From contig NC_134368.1 in NCBI RefSeq assembly GCF_035582795.1, positions 15,420,001-15,484,000 of the forward strand: a stretch of DNA of 64,000 bases. The letters are read 5' to 3'. Source of the DNA: Mycteria americana. Taxonomy: Eukaryota; Chordata; Aves; Ciconiiformes; Ciconiidae. Below, piece by piece: positions 48,336 to 62,761 of this stretch. The stretch's first letter is position 1. Each line of letters opens with the position of its first letter. The position numbers and the translations under genes are program-made. A model generated the notes under the pieces. It made no database searches. It was not told the DNA's origin and was given only the letters and a program-made list of their open reading frames with translations.

Positions 48336-48724
48336 AATAGAGTATTTTCAGTTGGAAGGCACCTACAACGATCATCTAGTCCAACTGCCTGACCACTTCA
48401 GGGCTGAGCAAAAGTTAATGCATGTTCTTAAGGGCATTGTCCAAATGCCTCTTAAACACTGACAGGCCTGGTGCATCGACCACCTCTCTAGGAAGCCTGT
48501 TCCAGTGTTTGACCACCCTCTTGGTAAAGAATTGCTTCCTAATGTCCAGTCTAAACCTTCCCTGGTGCAGCTTTGAACTATTCCCATGCATCCTGTCACT
48601 GGATACCAGGGAGAAGAGATCAGCACCTCCCTCTCCACTTCCCCTCCTCAGGAAGCTGTAGAGAGCGATGAGGTCACCCCTCAGCCTCCTTTTCTCCAAA
48701 CTAGACAAACCCAGAGTCCTTAGT
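48336..48724 (-). mobile_element. older CR1 LINE fragment, minus strand, in STX18 intron 1
   Basis: The minus strand encodes the CR1 reverse-transcriptase C-terminus from [20 protein letters not shown] through [20 protein letters not shown] and [19 protein letters not shown] to a stop (frame 48708-48415). The 3' UTR block (GGACTAGATGATCGTTGTAGG on the minus strand) and linker differ from the two other copies, so it belongs to a different, probably older CR1 subfamily. The open frame is surprisingly intact for the divergence of its UTR. It is antisense to STX18. Confidence 0.92.
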
Positions 48725-50164
48725 GGAAGTTCTCCATTTCACGTGCAAATGTGGAAATGTTGAAATATTTATGCAGACTCTACACACAGACCTACTCCTT
48801 TCAATGTTATATTCTGGGTGGGTTTGCCTCGCTTCTTGCAGGTAGAGTCCACTGACTCCACTTGCGCTCCAAGCTGCAGGAACGGCAGCCAGCCCTGGTC
48901 CAAACATGTGGCAGCACAGCTCGATTGTGGGGCTGGGAGGGTGCTCAGCCCTGCCTGGGGCAGCTGCACAGCTGTAGGATCGGAGTTCTCCTTTCTAGCC
49001 CATCCCACAGAGGTTTTGTATTGCGTTATTAATGTGTTTAAGCACTTGGCTGAACTCTATTAAGCGATGTAACTCTCTGTCATGCATAGTATATTTTCTT
49101 CCTCCTTTTTCCCCCAAAGGTCTATGAGTTTTGCTGTAGGATCTGAGGACTGTGGAAAAGTTTACTTTTTTTTTTTTGTCTTCTTCATAGACAGACTCCA
49201 AGTGGTGTTTAAGAAGGAAGGTTGAAGGTGCTTAGCATTTGGAGAAGAAGCTGGCAAAGTTGTAATAGTTCCTTATTTTCTGTTGAATTTCATTTTTCTT
49301 TCCTAAGAAAGCTCTGTGTCTGCACAGTGGGCTTCTGTATTTATGGTAAAGTGTCACTGCACCTGGGACATACAGTTATAGAGTCCTGTCTTACATTCTC
49401 AAACTTACCATGATTTTTTTTAGGGCACAGAGAATGTGAAATATTAAGAGCTTTGACTTGAATCAATATTGTGTAGGGAAACCGGTTTAGAGATGGGAGA
49501 ATACATTTTGTGTGTTCTTGGTATTTTGCCTTGGGCGCAAAAAATACTTCAACTTTCTGTATTAATTTGTATTTTTTGAAAGCTGGCTGGTTTATGCTCA
49601 GGTATGCTGTATTGCTGCAGTCTGTGGGGAGCTGATGAAGGGTTTTGTATTTGAGACTTAAGTTGGTAACTCCAGGATGTTACGAGGTTATCTAAAGCCA
49701 GTGTAATGTTAGTTGCAGAGACTGCTGTTGCTGGTGATATTGTTAAACTGTGACAAAACTGATCCATTTGCATATGGATGCTCTTCTAAATCAAAGACGA
49801 CTGTTATGGCCGTGAACTTTTGAAGGGATTTTCTTTGCTCCAGCATTCATCCATCCATCACTCTTTATTTGGTTTGGGTTTTTTGATCTATCAGCTGCAT
49901 TGTACAACCATTGGATTGTCTGATATGTAATGAAAGATGACTAATGCTGTATGTATGATGAATGTTTTTGGCATCTCTCCACCTGTTCACCAGTTACATA
50001 TTGACTAGGACCAGGTAAGAAATGATTGTTGAGGGATTCTCTACAAGAAAGCTACAATAGCAGTGACAGACTTTCCATTGCTTGCAATTTATAAGACTGA
50101 CAGAATTTTAGAATTCATTACATATATGTTAGTGCTTTTTGGTCAACTAAAACAAAGGCAGCAA

Positions 50165-50185
50165 TTTTTTTTTTTTTTTTTTTTT
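50165..50185. repeat. (T)21 homopolymer
   Basis: Uninterrupted run of 21 T within STX18 intron 1; no retrotransposon body is seen next to it. Confidence 0.95.
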
Positions 50186-51362
50186 GTCCTTAGACTTTTA
50201 CAGTGACATGGCTATTTAAAATGTAGTATGCAGGGATATTAAAGTTTGCATTTCATCGTACATTTACAGGCTTATGTAGTTCCTTGGTATGGTATCAGAT
50301 TTGAGATTAAGCTGAGTTAACGTGCTAAGTGATTGAAGAATTTTAAGGATTAGAGCAAAAGTATTTAAATAAAAAAACCTGGGCTTGAAGTAAATGCTCA
50401 GGGACAAACATAAGCAGTTCAGATATAGTGTAGGCCCAGTTTATGTGATGCTTGTTCACAGCTTTACTATGGTCTTAAACCTGCACTTCTGGATATTTTA
50501 AAAGATTGTCAGGTTTGAAAGGTGTTTGGCACTTGAACTTTTGTCTCAGGGACAGTCTTAGGAAATCTCACTGTTTATGCCTTTCCTGTTACTTTTGTTT
50601 ATGGCAAGTATGAGCTATTGGGAATATCATCTGTCAAATATGCTTTTTTCTTAGTTATTTGAAAATATTGAAGGAATGAGAACTTTTTGTCATTGCTGAC
50701 TGTTCGATATGTGTTGGAGAAATGGTATCAGTTATGTATGGGATCTGTTAATAGCTGATACAGCCTATTAACAGAAATAAAGATAAATTAATGGTCAAGC
50801 AGAATTTCATGGTGGGCTGGATTGCAGCTGTGAATGAAATTTTGTGTTTTGCTAGGGAGATGCTGCTCTTTAAGGTTTTGCAAAAAGCTAAAAAATGAAG
50901 TGCTGGAGCATGAATTCTTCAAACGCAATACCAGACATATCTGAAAACATATCCTTGAGAATGGCAAATTTGAAACGTTAAATGTTTCTAAGTCTTTAAA
51001 TGCAAAATTTCAGAATGATCAAATGTCTGTGTTTGAAGTTGTTGAACGCATAAGGATGCCAGATTCATGAGGCTACATCTGTTATTCATATAACTTCTGT
51101 GTATGGATTCTGTAGGATGATTAACTGATTCTTCAAAAAAATTGGTATGATAGGGCAATATTCACATCAAGAATATGTTCAGCCGCTCTGTACAAATATG
51201 TAATGAGGAGGAAAAATCCCCACATAAAACTTGCCTGCAAAACTAGTTCTTGTGCAAGCCAGAGCAAATGACTTCTAATATAAATTTTGAGCAAACCTTT
51301 TAATTACAAGGTCACCTGACTTTCGTGGTATACTGCTCTGGCTACACATAGGTTAGCGGTGG

Positions 51363-51421
51363 TTTTTTTGTTTTGTTTGTTTGTTTTGTTTTGTTTTGGG
51401 TTGTTTTTTTTTTTTTTTTTT
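51363..51421. repeat. GTTTT/GTTT-rich low-complexity tract with poly-T
   Basis: Imperfect GTTT/GTTTT units followed by about 18 T. Its reverse strand produces a Lys/Asn/Gln-rich artefactual frame. Confidence 0.9.
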
Positions 51422-54400
51422 AATTTTACATACTCTGAGTAGAACAGCCTTTTCATGCATACCTGCGTAAATCCAACATATCTCATTGTTTGGATGCAGC
51501 CCATGGGATAATTCAAAATAGCATTGCTATTAGAAGAGATGGAAAGCTGATGTTTTGTCCTTGGTCCCAAACATGGGATCTTCCTGCGCTTGTTTGCACA
51601 CTTTGGTATTCAGAGCGTTCTCGTAGGAGAAAAAAGGGGTAGGGATGTTTGTATATGGTATTTACAATGGCTTAATCTTTGCCACTGTCACTGCATTAAT
51701 AAAGCCTAAAAAAGCATGGGGCATGCCCAAACCAGTAGTTGGTCGCCCAAATTTACCATATAGGACTGCCTTGAATAGCATGACATAATTATTGACATAG
51801 CACAATTAAAAGTAGGTGTTTTTAAACATACATACTTTCTGCTCCCTTTCAGACTCTTCAGGATTGTTTGAAGAGGTACGAAGAATAAAATTCAGCCACC
51901 AAAATTGTGTAATGGGTCTGGTTACAGTATATAATCAGTAGCCGTTACATGGTGCTAATAGAGAAAGACAAGTCTGCACTCTCACTGGAAAATTTCTAGG
52001 GGTTTACAAATCAAAAAAAGTTTGAAAAACATTAGGAGATGATTAGATCTAGATTTCAAACAAAGAATTTCTTGTGCTTAATACCATTTTAGTATCATAA
52101 GAAAAAAGAGTTGGCTTGCAGATTGGGAAGTCCACAGGGTTTTTCACTGCCTACTTTTGCATATATAGTAGCTTCGGTGGTAGGCAGGTACCAATCTACT
52201 GATGCAGGGAGTAACACCATCCCTGTTCTAAAAGTAGAAGGTATATGAGAATAAAAATGCCAAGTATTAAACGTTTTGTTGGAATATGACAATAATTATT
52301 ATGCTGCTGGTTCTGAGTCAAGTTCAGGTTGGTGTCTGCAGAACATATCAAATTACCTCTAAGCTTTTTAAAAGACTGAGAAATATCCAAAATAATGAAA
52401 TAACCAGCTTGCTATATTAACTTTTTGTAGAATGGTACATGTATTTGCCAGATCTAGAATAGACCTGAATGGGGCTTAATATTGAAAACTTCCTTATGGG
52501 AGAGTGGTACCATTAAAGTCCATGGCAGAACACAGGCAGTGCATCAAAGACTGCATGGTCACATAGTGAACTGCTTCTGTTGTAGTTGAATAGCTGATAC
52601 TAACCAGTGCTATGAGGGAAATGGTCAAAAATGGTTAAAATGGTGTGCTTTAATTTTTTTGGTTTTATACTCAAACTAAAAAATTCTAACCTGATTTACT
52701 AAGGTTAGTTTATACGATCATTTTGACTCTAATGATTATATAAGAATAATTCCTACGAGAGAATATTTGGATGCAAGGGAAATATATAGTGCTTATGGTA
52801 TAGCCAGTTATAGTCTTTATTAGAAATTAATGACTGTGCCAAATTTTGGACAGCAAGTGATATTTCAGTTCACTTCTTAACTTTTAATGAGAGGTAAGTT
52901 CTAATAAATTGGGCCCATAGCTGAGGTCATTAGAATTAATTCTGACTTCTCCTATGTACAGTTACAAACAGTCGCTTTCTTCCTCAAAGTTCACTGATGG
53001 TGCTGCATTTTGTACTCATTTACATGCATGTGGGTTTCCCTCCCCCATTTTCTAGGCAGAAAATACAATTCTAAATTATACTTTTTCAAATGGGGACTTA
53101 CAGTGTACTGCTTTCTAATATTTCAGATTGATCTCTTTGCTTCTGCAAATTATGGTTAATGTTAGTTTTTTATTATGAACATTTATTGTTTTTTACCTCT
53201 CATTTCCTTGTTAGAGAAGAAATTTAGCCTGAGAGATGTAAGGGAAAGAAGATGATAGTTTTAATTAGTAGAGGAGAAACACATAAAAAGCCAGCTAAGG
53301 AAATAGCAGAGAATTTTTTTTTTTTAAGATTTTTGGAGAGGAATGAAATGCTGACCTTGTTTAATGCAATAGGATTAAATGCCAAATCACTAATGTTCCC
53401 CATGTGATGCTTCTGGTTTTAGCAAAACTCACATCAGTAACAGTGGTGAGGGTATAGGTTGGCCTTGAGGGAAGAGTTATGAACTCTTATATTTTGGGAA
53501 ATGTCTGCAAATGTCTGTCGTTGTCCTCCCCTGCTTTGTTTGTTTGTTTTTAAGTACATTCTTAACTCCGTGGGAATTATTTTCTGAATATAACTGAACA
53601 GCAGGATCTAAAGTTGGCTTGGGAGACAACTTTCCTTAGTTGCCTATTAGTTTTGTTTTGACTAACTGGACCTCATGTGGTGCTGAGGAGTCCAAAAGTG
53701 TCTAAGGCTGCAGTTCTCATTTTGAGAACGTTGTTTTCATCTTCACCTCACCTCCTTCCAGGGCTAGGTTGGTTGTGGGAGGTTCTTTCCTGACCTACAG
53801 TTGTTGGAGGAATTGCTATATCATGTAGCTGGTCACTACGAACTTTTTCCCAACTATGGTTGTCCATTAAACTGACACCTCCTGTGAGTTCTTGATTTGT
53901 CATCTTGCTGCAAATAAGGATAAAATTTATGGAAGTTTGTAGTGCATAAGGAAGTGCAAGAAAGCTGAGGTTTATCATATGTAGCCTCTTTCTTTTCTCA
54001 AACATATAGGTTACATTAGCATGACATCTGAAGAAGGAGAAAGGCAGGGTAGGGGCAGGGTGCTGGGTCCTGTGGCACCTGCAAAGCTGGAGTGATACAA
54101 TGGAAAAGAAAGACAACAGAAAGTGAGCAGGCTTAGCTGGAAGAAAATAGAATGACATAGGTTGGGGAAGAGGCAGTCTAATATAAGAGGTGGAAATACG
54201 GATTTAAAAAAAACCCAAACAAAAAAAAAATGAATACCAAGAAATTATGTGGAGGTTATGATAAAATACATCTAAATAGGAAAGAAAGGAAGGGAAATGA
54301 AGGAAGGAAGAGTGAGAATGAAACTTAATACTTACAGGTTAGTGAATGTAATTGATGCAGTTATGCTTTTTACTGTTTCTCTGAGTTTTTTATCAAATAT

Positions 54401-57400
54401 TTTGGAGCAAGAACAGCTCATTATTTTGAGTACTTCGACACATTGTCATTGGTAGAAGCTTTGGGCTCTATATTTATATTTTTTAAATTATAATCTCTTG
54501 TTTGGGACAGAAATGAACTTAATAAGCAGACCCAAAAGAATATCAGTGTGATTCGTTAGAGATTTAAGTGTTGGGATTTATTTTTCCAGGTATTAGCAGT
54601 GAGGCCAAAATAAAGCTAGTTCCTCTGGAAGTTAGTAACTTCAAGATTCTGATTCCCTTCCTCCTTGTCTTTTTTAAAAATAGGACAAATTTTGTGGATA
54701 GTAGCCCAGAGAACTTACCTGTGACTCTTCCAGCACCCTGCAGTTCTCATTTTCTGTGTGCAGAAATGCTTGTTAAGTTAGATAGAGAGGAATGTTCCTT
54801 ATGTCTTAGACATTTGAAAAGTACTACTTTTGTTAGCTTCTGCTAAATCTAGACTTGGACTAAGGTGTTTTCTTGTCTGTGACAATTAGCAAATAGAATT
54901 TCTCAGTTAATTGCTTTGAACTCTGAAGTGTATTGAAATATTAATAAAATGAGGAGATACTGTAATTTAGGATGCTAGCTATGCATCACACGTGTGATCA
55001 GCAAAAAACCCCAACGTTTAAACCCTCTTAATCTTGGGGAGCAGCTATTTCAGAGCATATTTTGCAACTTCTCATAAAAAGCGGTTACCAATCATTGCTT
55101 TCAATGAGTAGTACTGACACTTGTGTTTTTGCTAATTGGGGCTGGTTTTGGTCACCAGGATTAGTTATTGCTGTAATGCTGAGCTGATTCCTTGTGATTT
55201 TTGGTAATGAGTGGATTAAGTTTTTGTATGTTTCACCATAGACAAAAGGGTATAATTTTTCAGTGAAAGATTATGTAATTATATGCTCAGTCTTTGAAAC
55301 TTCAGACCATTATCCTTGAAAATATTTTTCAGACTGGCAAATATTAAAACCTGGTACGATGGCTTCAGCACTGAAAGCAATTAAAGGGTGAAAATTGGAG
55401 GTATGAATCGTTTCCAGCAATTTTGGGAAAATGTTCTTTAGTGTTGAAAATATTACAGTGTGATATAATTGCATAGAATTTTTAAATGATGGATACTTTC
55501 TTGAAAATGTAGGTTTCCTGACTTCAGGGTGGTGTGTCAAAACTTTCTGTCTGCCAAAAAATGACGTTTTATAGTGATCAGGTACCAGCCTTGAGATGTT
55601 TGTTGTCCCTTTTTACCCTTTCATTCTGACTCTGCCTGCCTTTTTGATGGAGGGTGGTAAGAGCAATAGAAAAGCGGATATACTGCATCTGCTCAAATGT
55701 AAATCTGTTCCATTTCCATAGGTATTGTCCAGATTTGAAAAACAAACAAGCCAAAACCCAGATACAGTTAAATGTAATCCAGCTTACTTTCAATCTTTGC
55801 TTTTCCACTATTAATAGATTGCTTGACATTTCCCACTGGATATTTCCTTTTTTTGTTATTGTTTACTTTTACATGGTTTTGAATGTGGATGTAATATCGC
55901 TGATTCTAAATTGAGTATTTAATTTCTGTAGTACAAGATGCAACTGACTGGTGTTTCCCATCTCTCCATGGCTCAATTGGATAGCAAGTGTGAAATGGGT
56001 TTCAAGTGAATGTCAGTGGAGGTTCTGTGAGGATATCCAGAAGCTCTTAAACGTTATGTTGGTCTGCAGTTGAAAATAAGAGAAGGGGTCTTGGTTTGAC
56101 TCATAAGTTTATTAGAGCTCTAATATTCTAATTAGAATTCTAATATAGTCATTCAATGATTTTTTTTTAATGGGAAAAAAAAGTAAGTCCTCAAAGGTTT
56201 AGTACAGGTGAAAGTAAAATATCACTATATTTAGAAGACCAGAAATAATCTTGCTGCAGGACTTCTGGGGGTTTCTATAACAAGATACACACCTGAGGCC
56301 TGGCAGGTAAAAGAGGAGCTGAGAACCGAGCACCGGGTTGTATGGCAGCCCGCCATGAGTGTCCTGGGGACTCTTTGCACTGGCTCCATGGCAGCAGCGT
56401 GCTGGGGAGCACAGAACACCCAGAGACCTCAAACAGTCTCCAGAGAAGGGGAAAGTTGATTAAAGGGGCAGGAAGACAGGGGAGTTCGTCAGCAATGTGT
56501 TGAAACCAAGGTGTTCTACAGAGCATTAGTATTTTGAGGAGGAAAAGCATGCTTTTGGAGTTCCGAATTGTTCTTGAAGCATTGTATCATCTGCTGTTTT
56601 TCAGATTGATGTGTTTAAAATACAGACATAATTGCATTACATGATTTTTTTCTTGCCTATTTTCAGGTGGTTTGGATGTTCTTACAAAATAGAAACAATT
56701 TTGCGTTCCCAGGCTTTTTGAGATCTCTCTTTCTTAAAGAAATTCCAGTTTTCCTTTGAGAGTTTTGGGCTGAGTTAGTGGTCTCATTTTCCCCCCCTAC
56801 CTCATCTCCAGTTTAGCAGTTTTTTTTTTTCTTGCTTTTACTCTTGCTCTTTCCTGGAAAAGAAGCAAAACATTGTATGAGCTGCAGAGGAACGTACTGC
56901 TTAGTCTTATGGCACTTCATGTATACCATAAGGCATGTTATATATTATATCTGTCTTTTTTAATAACTAGTTCACTTTTATTAAAAATAAATGGTGATAG
57001 CAAACTGACATGTGAAAGACAAACATGTAATGGTGATGAAAACCACTTAATGATTAGTAAGGAAACAAATATTTATTGAAAATAAAAACCGTGTCTAAAG
57101 GCTCTAATGCTGACTTTTGGAAACACTACCATGTTGTGGTATTTGCAATACCGTATGTCCTGTACAGTAGATATTGTTTAAAATTGCTTGGGAACTGGAG
57201 CTTGCAATTGTGAGCTTGGAATGTCCTGCAGATAATTAAGTTGTGGTCAGGCTTTAGAAAAATAAAAAGTTCTCGAACTATGATTTTATAAACATGCTAC
57301 AATAACATTTCTTTATATTTAACAGTTTCTTATAGAAAGCTGATACTCTCACAAGGCATTGACTAAAGGTAAAACATCAAGAAAGAAAAAATATTAAATT

Positions 57401-58004
57401 AAAACTTCACTTAGGATGTTGACAGTTGGCTTGTAATATTAAACAGATGTGCGTGTTCTTGGGATATTCTTCTTTCAGAACCTTGTTGCATACCCATTTT
57501 CAAGTGACAGCTACAAATTTTTGATTAATTTAAAATTCTCCTTTCTTCAGTTGTCTTTGTTATACATTATTTTCTTTGGGTCAATTCAGCTGGACAGTGT
57601 GATGCATACTGTAGTTTCTGCTGTGATATTCAAGGGAAAGAGTTCCTTTATGTAGGCTTAAATTGAGGCATGAGTCATTCAACTAGATAGAAAAATTATT
57701 ACATGTATGCAAAGATTCTTGGGCGTGGTATTACCTTTGCATGTGTAAGTAGGGCATTTATTGATCTGGTTGTGGATATGATAGGTCATAATTTGGTCTC
57801 TTTGGCTCCTAGTCAATAGTGCACATAGGAGTCAATACCAAAATAAAGAAACTTGAGTTTTTAAAAGATGTAAGTTTAGTGAAACGTAGAGGGAATTATC
57901 AATTAAAGGAAAAGAGTATAGCACTACTAAAATGACAAAATGTTGTGTCCAGTTCTGATGTCAACCTTTTTCAGGAATGTGGTGGTGGTGGTGGGAGGTT
58001 GTCT

Positions 58005-58026
58005 GTTTGTTTGTTTGTTTGTTTTT
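58005..58026. repeat. (GTTT)n microsatellite
   Basis: Five GTTT units, shortly after a (GGT)4 run at about 57981-57993. Confidence 0.9.
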
Positions 58027-61000
58027 CTTCTTACAGAGGAGAGGTACAAAAATGGCCTAAAGTCTGAAAAATCTACTTTGTGGTGAGAAATTTTCTCATT
58101 CTGTTTTGTTAGGGGACATGATCACAAGAAAAAAAGTCTCCGATTGTTCATAGATCTTATGAAAAGGCAAAAATAAGATACAATACTGAAAAAAGTACAC
58201 ATTATTTGTGGTGTGATTCAGCTGACCCTTGACTTGGTAGATTCTGCATCGCTTGAAATCTCCAAGTCAAGTGCATATATTGCAAAATACATATGGTACT
58301 CAACAAGTAATGCAGGAGTTAATGCATAGGGATGGCTCAGGAATTCCTTTTTGCATATGGGACACTGCTTCGTACCAAAGCAAAGAATTGGATACTGGTT
58401 TCCCAAATCCCAGACTACTGCTCCAGTGACCTATGACTCTGATCAGTCTAACCTTAGACTGTGCGAATGTATGAGTGTTCTGTCTTCATTTTTAATAATA
58501 AATGAACTTACAGGAAACAACATGTTAAAGTATTTCTAAAATAAAATAGCCATATTGGACTTAACAAGGCGCTTAATCTAGTTATCTACTACAGAAGTTA
58601 CTTACTGCGAAGTAAATAATGTCTTCTTTATGATTTTTTTTTTCCGTATGTACAAAGACAGTTAAATTATTATTTTATTTTTATATTTAAGAATAAAGGA
58701 AGAATTAACCAGTGTGAGGTATTCATTGGTTAAATAATACTACATTTCTGTAGTCTTTATACCAAATCAGTTTTATGGATATGTATTGGATATTGCCTGC
58801 CTTTGTTTTTTAAAGATTTGTGTAAAGACACAATGATACACCATAATGTGAGTGAGACTAGCTTATTGTAAGAATACGCTTTATTTCTCTTAATGATGTT
58901 GTTTCCAATTCCTAAGATTTTTAGCTCACTGTGGAACCCATTGGGGATGGGAAATACTTACGAGAGCTCAGATACTGTTTCATATGCTTTTGAATGTGAT
59001 GTAAAGGAGCGTACAGCAAATATGGGAAAATACATTCTAGATATAATAAAAATGTAAAGGGAGAAGAAAAAAGGAAAAAATATCAAAGAGTTAATTAGTT
59101 GGTCTAAAATGTGACCTAGTATAACTTCTTATATCATATTTATTTTCTTCTGTGTTATTGCATAGAGGATACATGGTGCTGTGGTCTGGCTATTACTTTA
59201 CCATTGCTTCACAATTTATTGTCTGAAAAATTACAGTAGTTTCAGGAGTGGTTTGTGGGTTCACACAATACCCTTGAAATACATATTATAACTTTATTTT
59301 GTAGGGAAAAGAAGGCATGTACATTTTTTTGAAGGAAACTTTTTTTGCTTACAATGAATGAAAAGAAGCCTTTTCTATATAGCTCTTAAATAAAGAACAA
59401 TTCTTATTTTATTGAATTAAGCATATGCACACTATCTAATTTGAATATTATTCCAATTTTAAAGAAATACATTTAAAAGCATCCATTAGAGGTATGGGAA
59501 GGAAGAGAATGCAAATATTACATGGATTTTATCTTTTGAGTAAATTTGCTTGCTTGTGTTTGACACTAATAAGAATCAGAAGTTTACTTCAAAGACCATT
59601 TTTTAAAATTTGTTTATACGTGGTTGTTACTGATGCTTTTACATTTAAAAAAGAGCTACTATTACAAAAACCTATCATTTGTTTGCAGGCATTTTATGGA
59701 TTGAACTGTTTTGAACAAACTGATTTGTATCAATAAGTTCTTAAAATACAGTGGAAGAAGTTTCTTCTTTCAGTCAGACTTGTAAGTTGTAGTGGGAATT
59801 TTGCACAGCCTGATGATGACAGGCATGATCTTCTGCCTGAGCAGGCATACGAATAGCTCTGTTATCATCATGGATCTTTCGGCTGGGGCTTTGTGGTGGT
59901 TGGTTCTGACTTCAGGTTTTGTCCCTTACGTGGAGGACTTCGAAATAACATGAATAAAATGTTAATCATGGAAATTACATGACATAACTTGCTACGCTCT
60001 TAAGCCTCTTTCCTTAACACACTCGGAGACAGAGGGACATTATATTAACATATTTCCTATTATGCTTATTACTGATCTTAAATACTAAATCTCTGGCAGA
60101 ACAGCTCTATAGGTGTCTGATCTTACAAAGATAACTGTTTGACTGAGGCTTTTGCCAGTGAGATATTGTTGTTGATTAAACACAAATGTGTGTTGTAACA
60201 AAAAATATTCTTATTGGAATTTTATAAGCAAGAAGATTGTTGTAATGCAAATAACTGAAACTCTTGAATAGTAAGTTGTTTGGAATTAAGTTTCCTACCT
60301 CTTTTAAGACTATGAACCGAACTATTATATTGCCCTCTGATTGCATGGTGTGTTTTCTGCTTTACATTGCCATTATGGTAGCTCTGAGAGTCCCTAACTG
60401 AGAGCAGAGCTAGATATCATTTGGAACATTTGAACTTGTAACTAAGCAAGACATTTAAAGACGCAAGATGAAATCCTGGCTGTACTGAAACAGGCTGCAG
60501 AGTTATGGTTGATTTAATTGAAGAAAAGACTTTTGCAAAAAATTCTTAGCACAGAGTGAAAGTTTAATGCTCATTGTTTGTTCCACATTTTATCTTGTGA
60601 GTGAAAGTGAGGATGAAGGCTCAAATAAGAGAACACTAAAAGGGAAGTCTTCTCAAGTGCTTTTTAGGATTTTTTTTATTAAGGTACATTCCTCACTTTT
60701 TTGGTCTGTAAGAAGTGAACTGAATTCATTGGGACTATTTATACACTGTTGAATTGGGTCCTAAGAGAGCATTCTCAGACTCTTCTGACAAATGGGAAGG
60801 AATTATGAGTAAGGACATTTCTAATTTGTGTTATTTATTCATATTTCCAAAGATATTCTGTACCCTAAACCAAAATAATTCTACAAATATTTATGCATAA
60901 CAGTTTTTGGGTAAAACTTGCAATTTTTCCAAAAAGTGTAGTTTTGAAAAAGTGTGTAAGAGTTGTAGCAATTAACCTACATGCACATTTATAATTCTAG

Positions 61001-62746
61001 AAAATGGACAGCATATTACATGCAAAGACTGGATCTGATAGACCCAAATTGCTTAAAACATCAGTTATTGAAGATGTCCCCCTGGGACTTTGAGAAACCA
61101 TTTAACAGATGAAAGTACATTTTGAAAAGTTTGACCTTACAGGCAATCATAAAATGAATCAAAACAGTTCTTTCCTCCCTGAAATGTACAGAGCCCATCT
61201 GTATCTAATCCAGTAATTATAGACTGAGTTCAATTACCTTTTCAAACTTGGAGCAGACTGGAGACTAGGCAGTGAACAAACATAGGGTTTTGTCTAGACC
61301 TCAATTGACCACAGTCTAAAACTTGAATTTATATCTAATTTTATTTTTAGCTTCGTTTGATAGTTTTTAAAGGATTTATTTTGCTAGCTAGTTGCTAGAT
61401 CATGAAAGTTTTTACTTCTTGACCTAGTGTTTATGGCTACATTTCTATCCCAGTGAAGTTAATAAAATGACACCAAGTCCTAAGAGTTTGCTGGATAAAA
61501 CATTTTAAATGTAACAAGAGTGGGTTAACCAGCTCCTTTGAGTCTCTAATATTGCTACAGTGAAGTTATGAAAGAATCTGAACAAAATTATGTAATTTAT
61601 TCTCTGTGCTTGTATCTGTATATTTAATGTTCAGATTTAAAAAAAACTTTGATGTTGTTTTTTGCTCTTTTAGAAAAATGAACCCCAAACCTACCTGACT
61701 GCACTATTGCCAGTAGTTGACACAGATTAGAAACCGTGCTGAAAATATATTTTATTAATTTATTTCAGTTAGAGCAAACAGACTATCCATTCAGCCATAC
61801 AGACTGTGTTAAAGAATACATACACAGCTACAAGTTGTAGCAGCTAGTGTAGGTTATCCCTTTGACCACCAAGTTGAAGCCCAGGCATTTTTTTTTATCT
61901 TATCCCACAAACGAAACAAACCACATAGTACACATCTTGTTGAGAAGTATTGTGTCCTGCGTTCACGGTCTGACATAACAACATTGTCAACATGGTGTTC
62001 TCATTCCTTCTATGACGGTTTATGTGCAACCTTCACTTGAAAAGCATTCTTTGCAATAAAGATGTGTGTAGTTTGCAGGCGCTAACCGCAGCGTACAAGA
62101 CTTCTGTTGTTACAATAGTACATTTCCTATCTCTTGGGTTCGCAGTGGAGGAGCAATGATTAAGGATGGAATAAACACTATATTTTTAACTTCTAATTGT
62201 GCGATGTGCTTTTGATGGACTGGCGTCTCTTGGCAAGTGAAGGCTATCATAATTGGTGCGTTTAGTTTAGCTTACTGATTCTTAATAGTAATCAGTATTT
62301 TGTAGCAGTTGCTGTAATTAGTTAAGAATGTGGTTCATGATGACTTCCAAGTCAACATGTATTTAGCAAATAAGACGTACTGTTCCAATGAGTAGTAAAT
62401 TTGATGTGACAAGCAGGAATCTTTTGATGTTTAATTGGTTTCCCTTGTAACACTTGAGAAAAAACTGATCTAAAGAAATGTTGTGTAACTGTAAAGCTGA
62501 GAGGCCCAAGAAATTGCATTGATTATTCTGAGTGTATTTTGTCTCTATATTTTATAAGCATGGGAAAAGTTCTCTAATACTTGTCCTCTGGTTTTTTGTA
62601 CTGTATAGTAGTTTTCTGGATGTATGATAGTGTTCTGAAAAGGTAATATGGAAATATATCAAATTATTATCATAATTTTAAAGCAAAATTTGTAATAGTA
62701 TATGATGAGGAAACATAGTAGTTTTTGGTATATAACATCAGTCTGG

Positions 62747-62761
62747 TTTTTTTTTTTTTTT
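62747..62761. repeat. poly-T run
   Basis: About 15 consecutive T within STX18 intron 1. Confidence 0.9.

Noticed and set aside
53748-54158. 136-codon minus-strand frame in STX18 intron 1
   Set aside because: No recognisable domain, promoter or splice context; consistent with chance.
60567-60752. Hydrophilic SESEDEGSNKR-like peptide as a possible nested or STX18 exon
   Set aside because: No plausible acceptor and donor bound it, and it does not match syntaxin 18.
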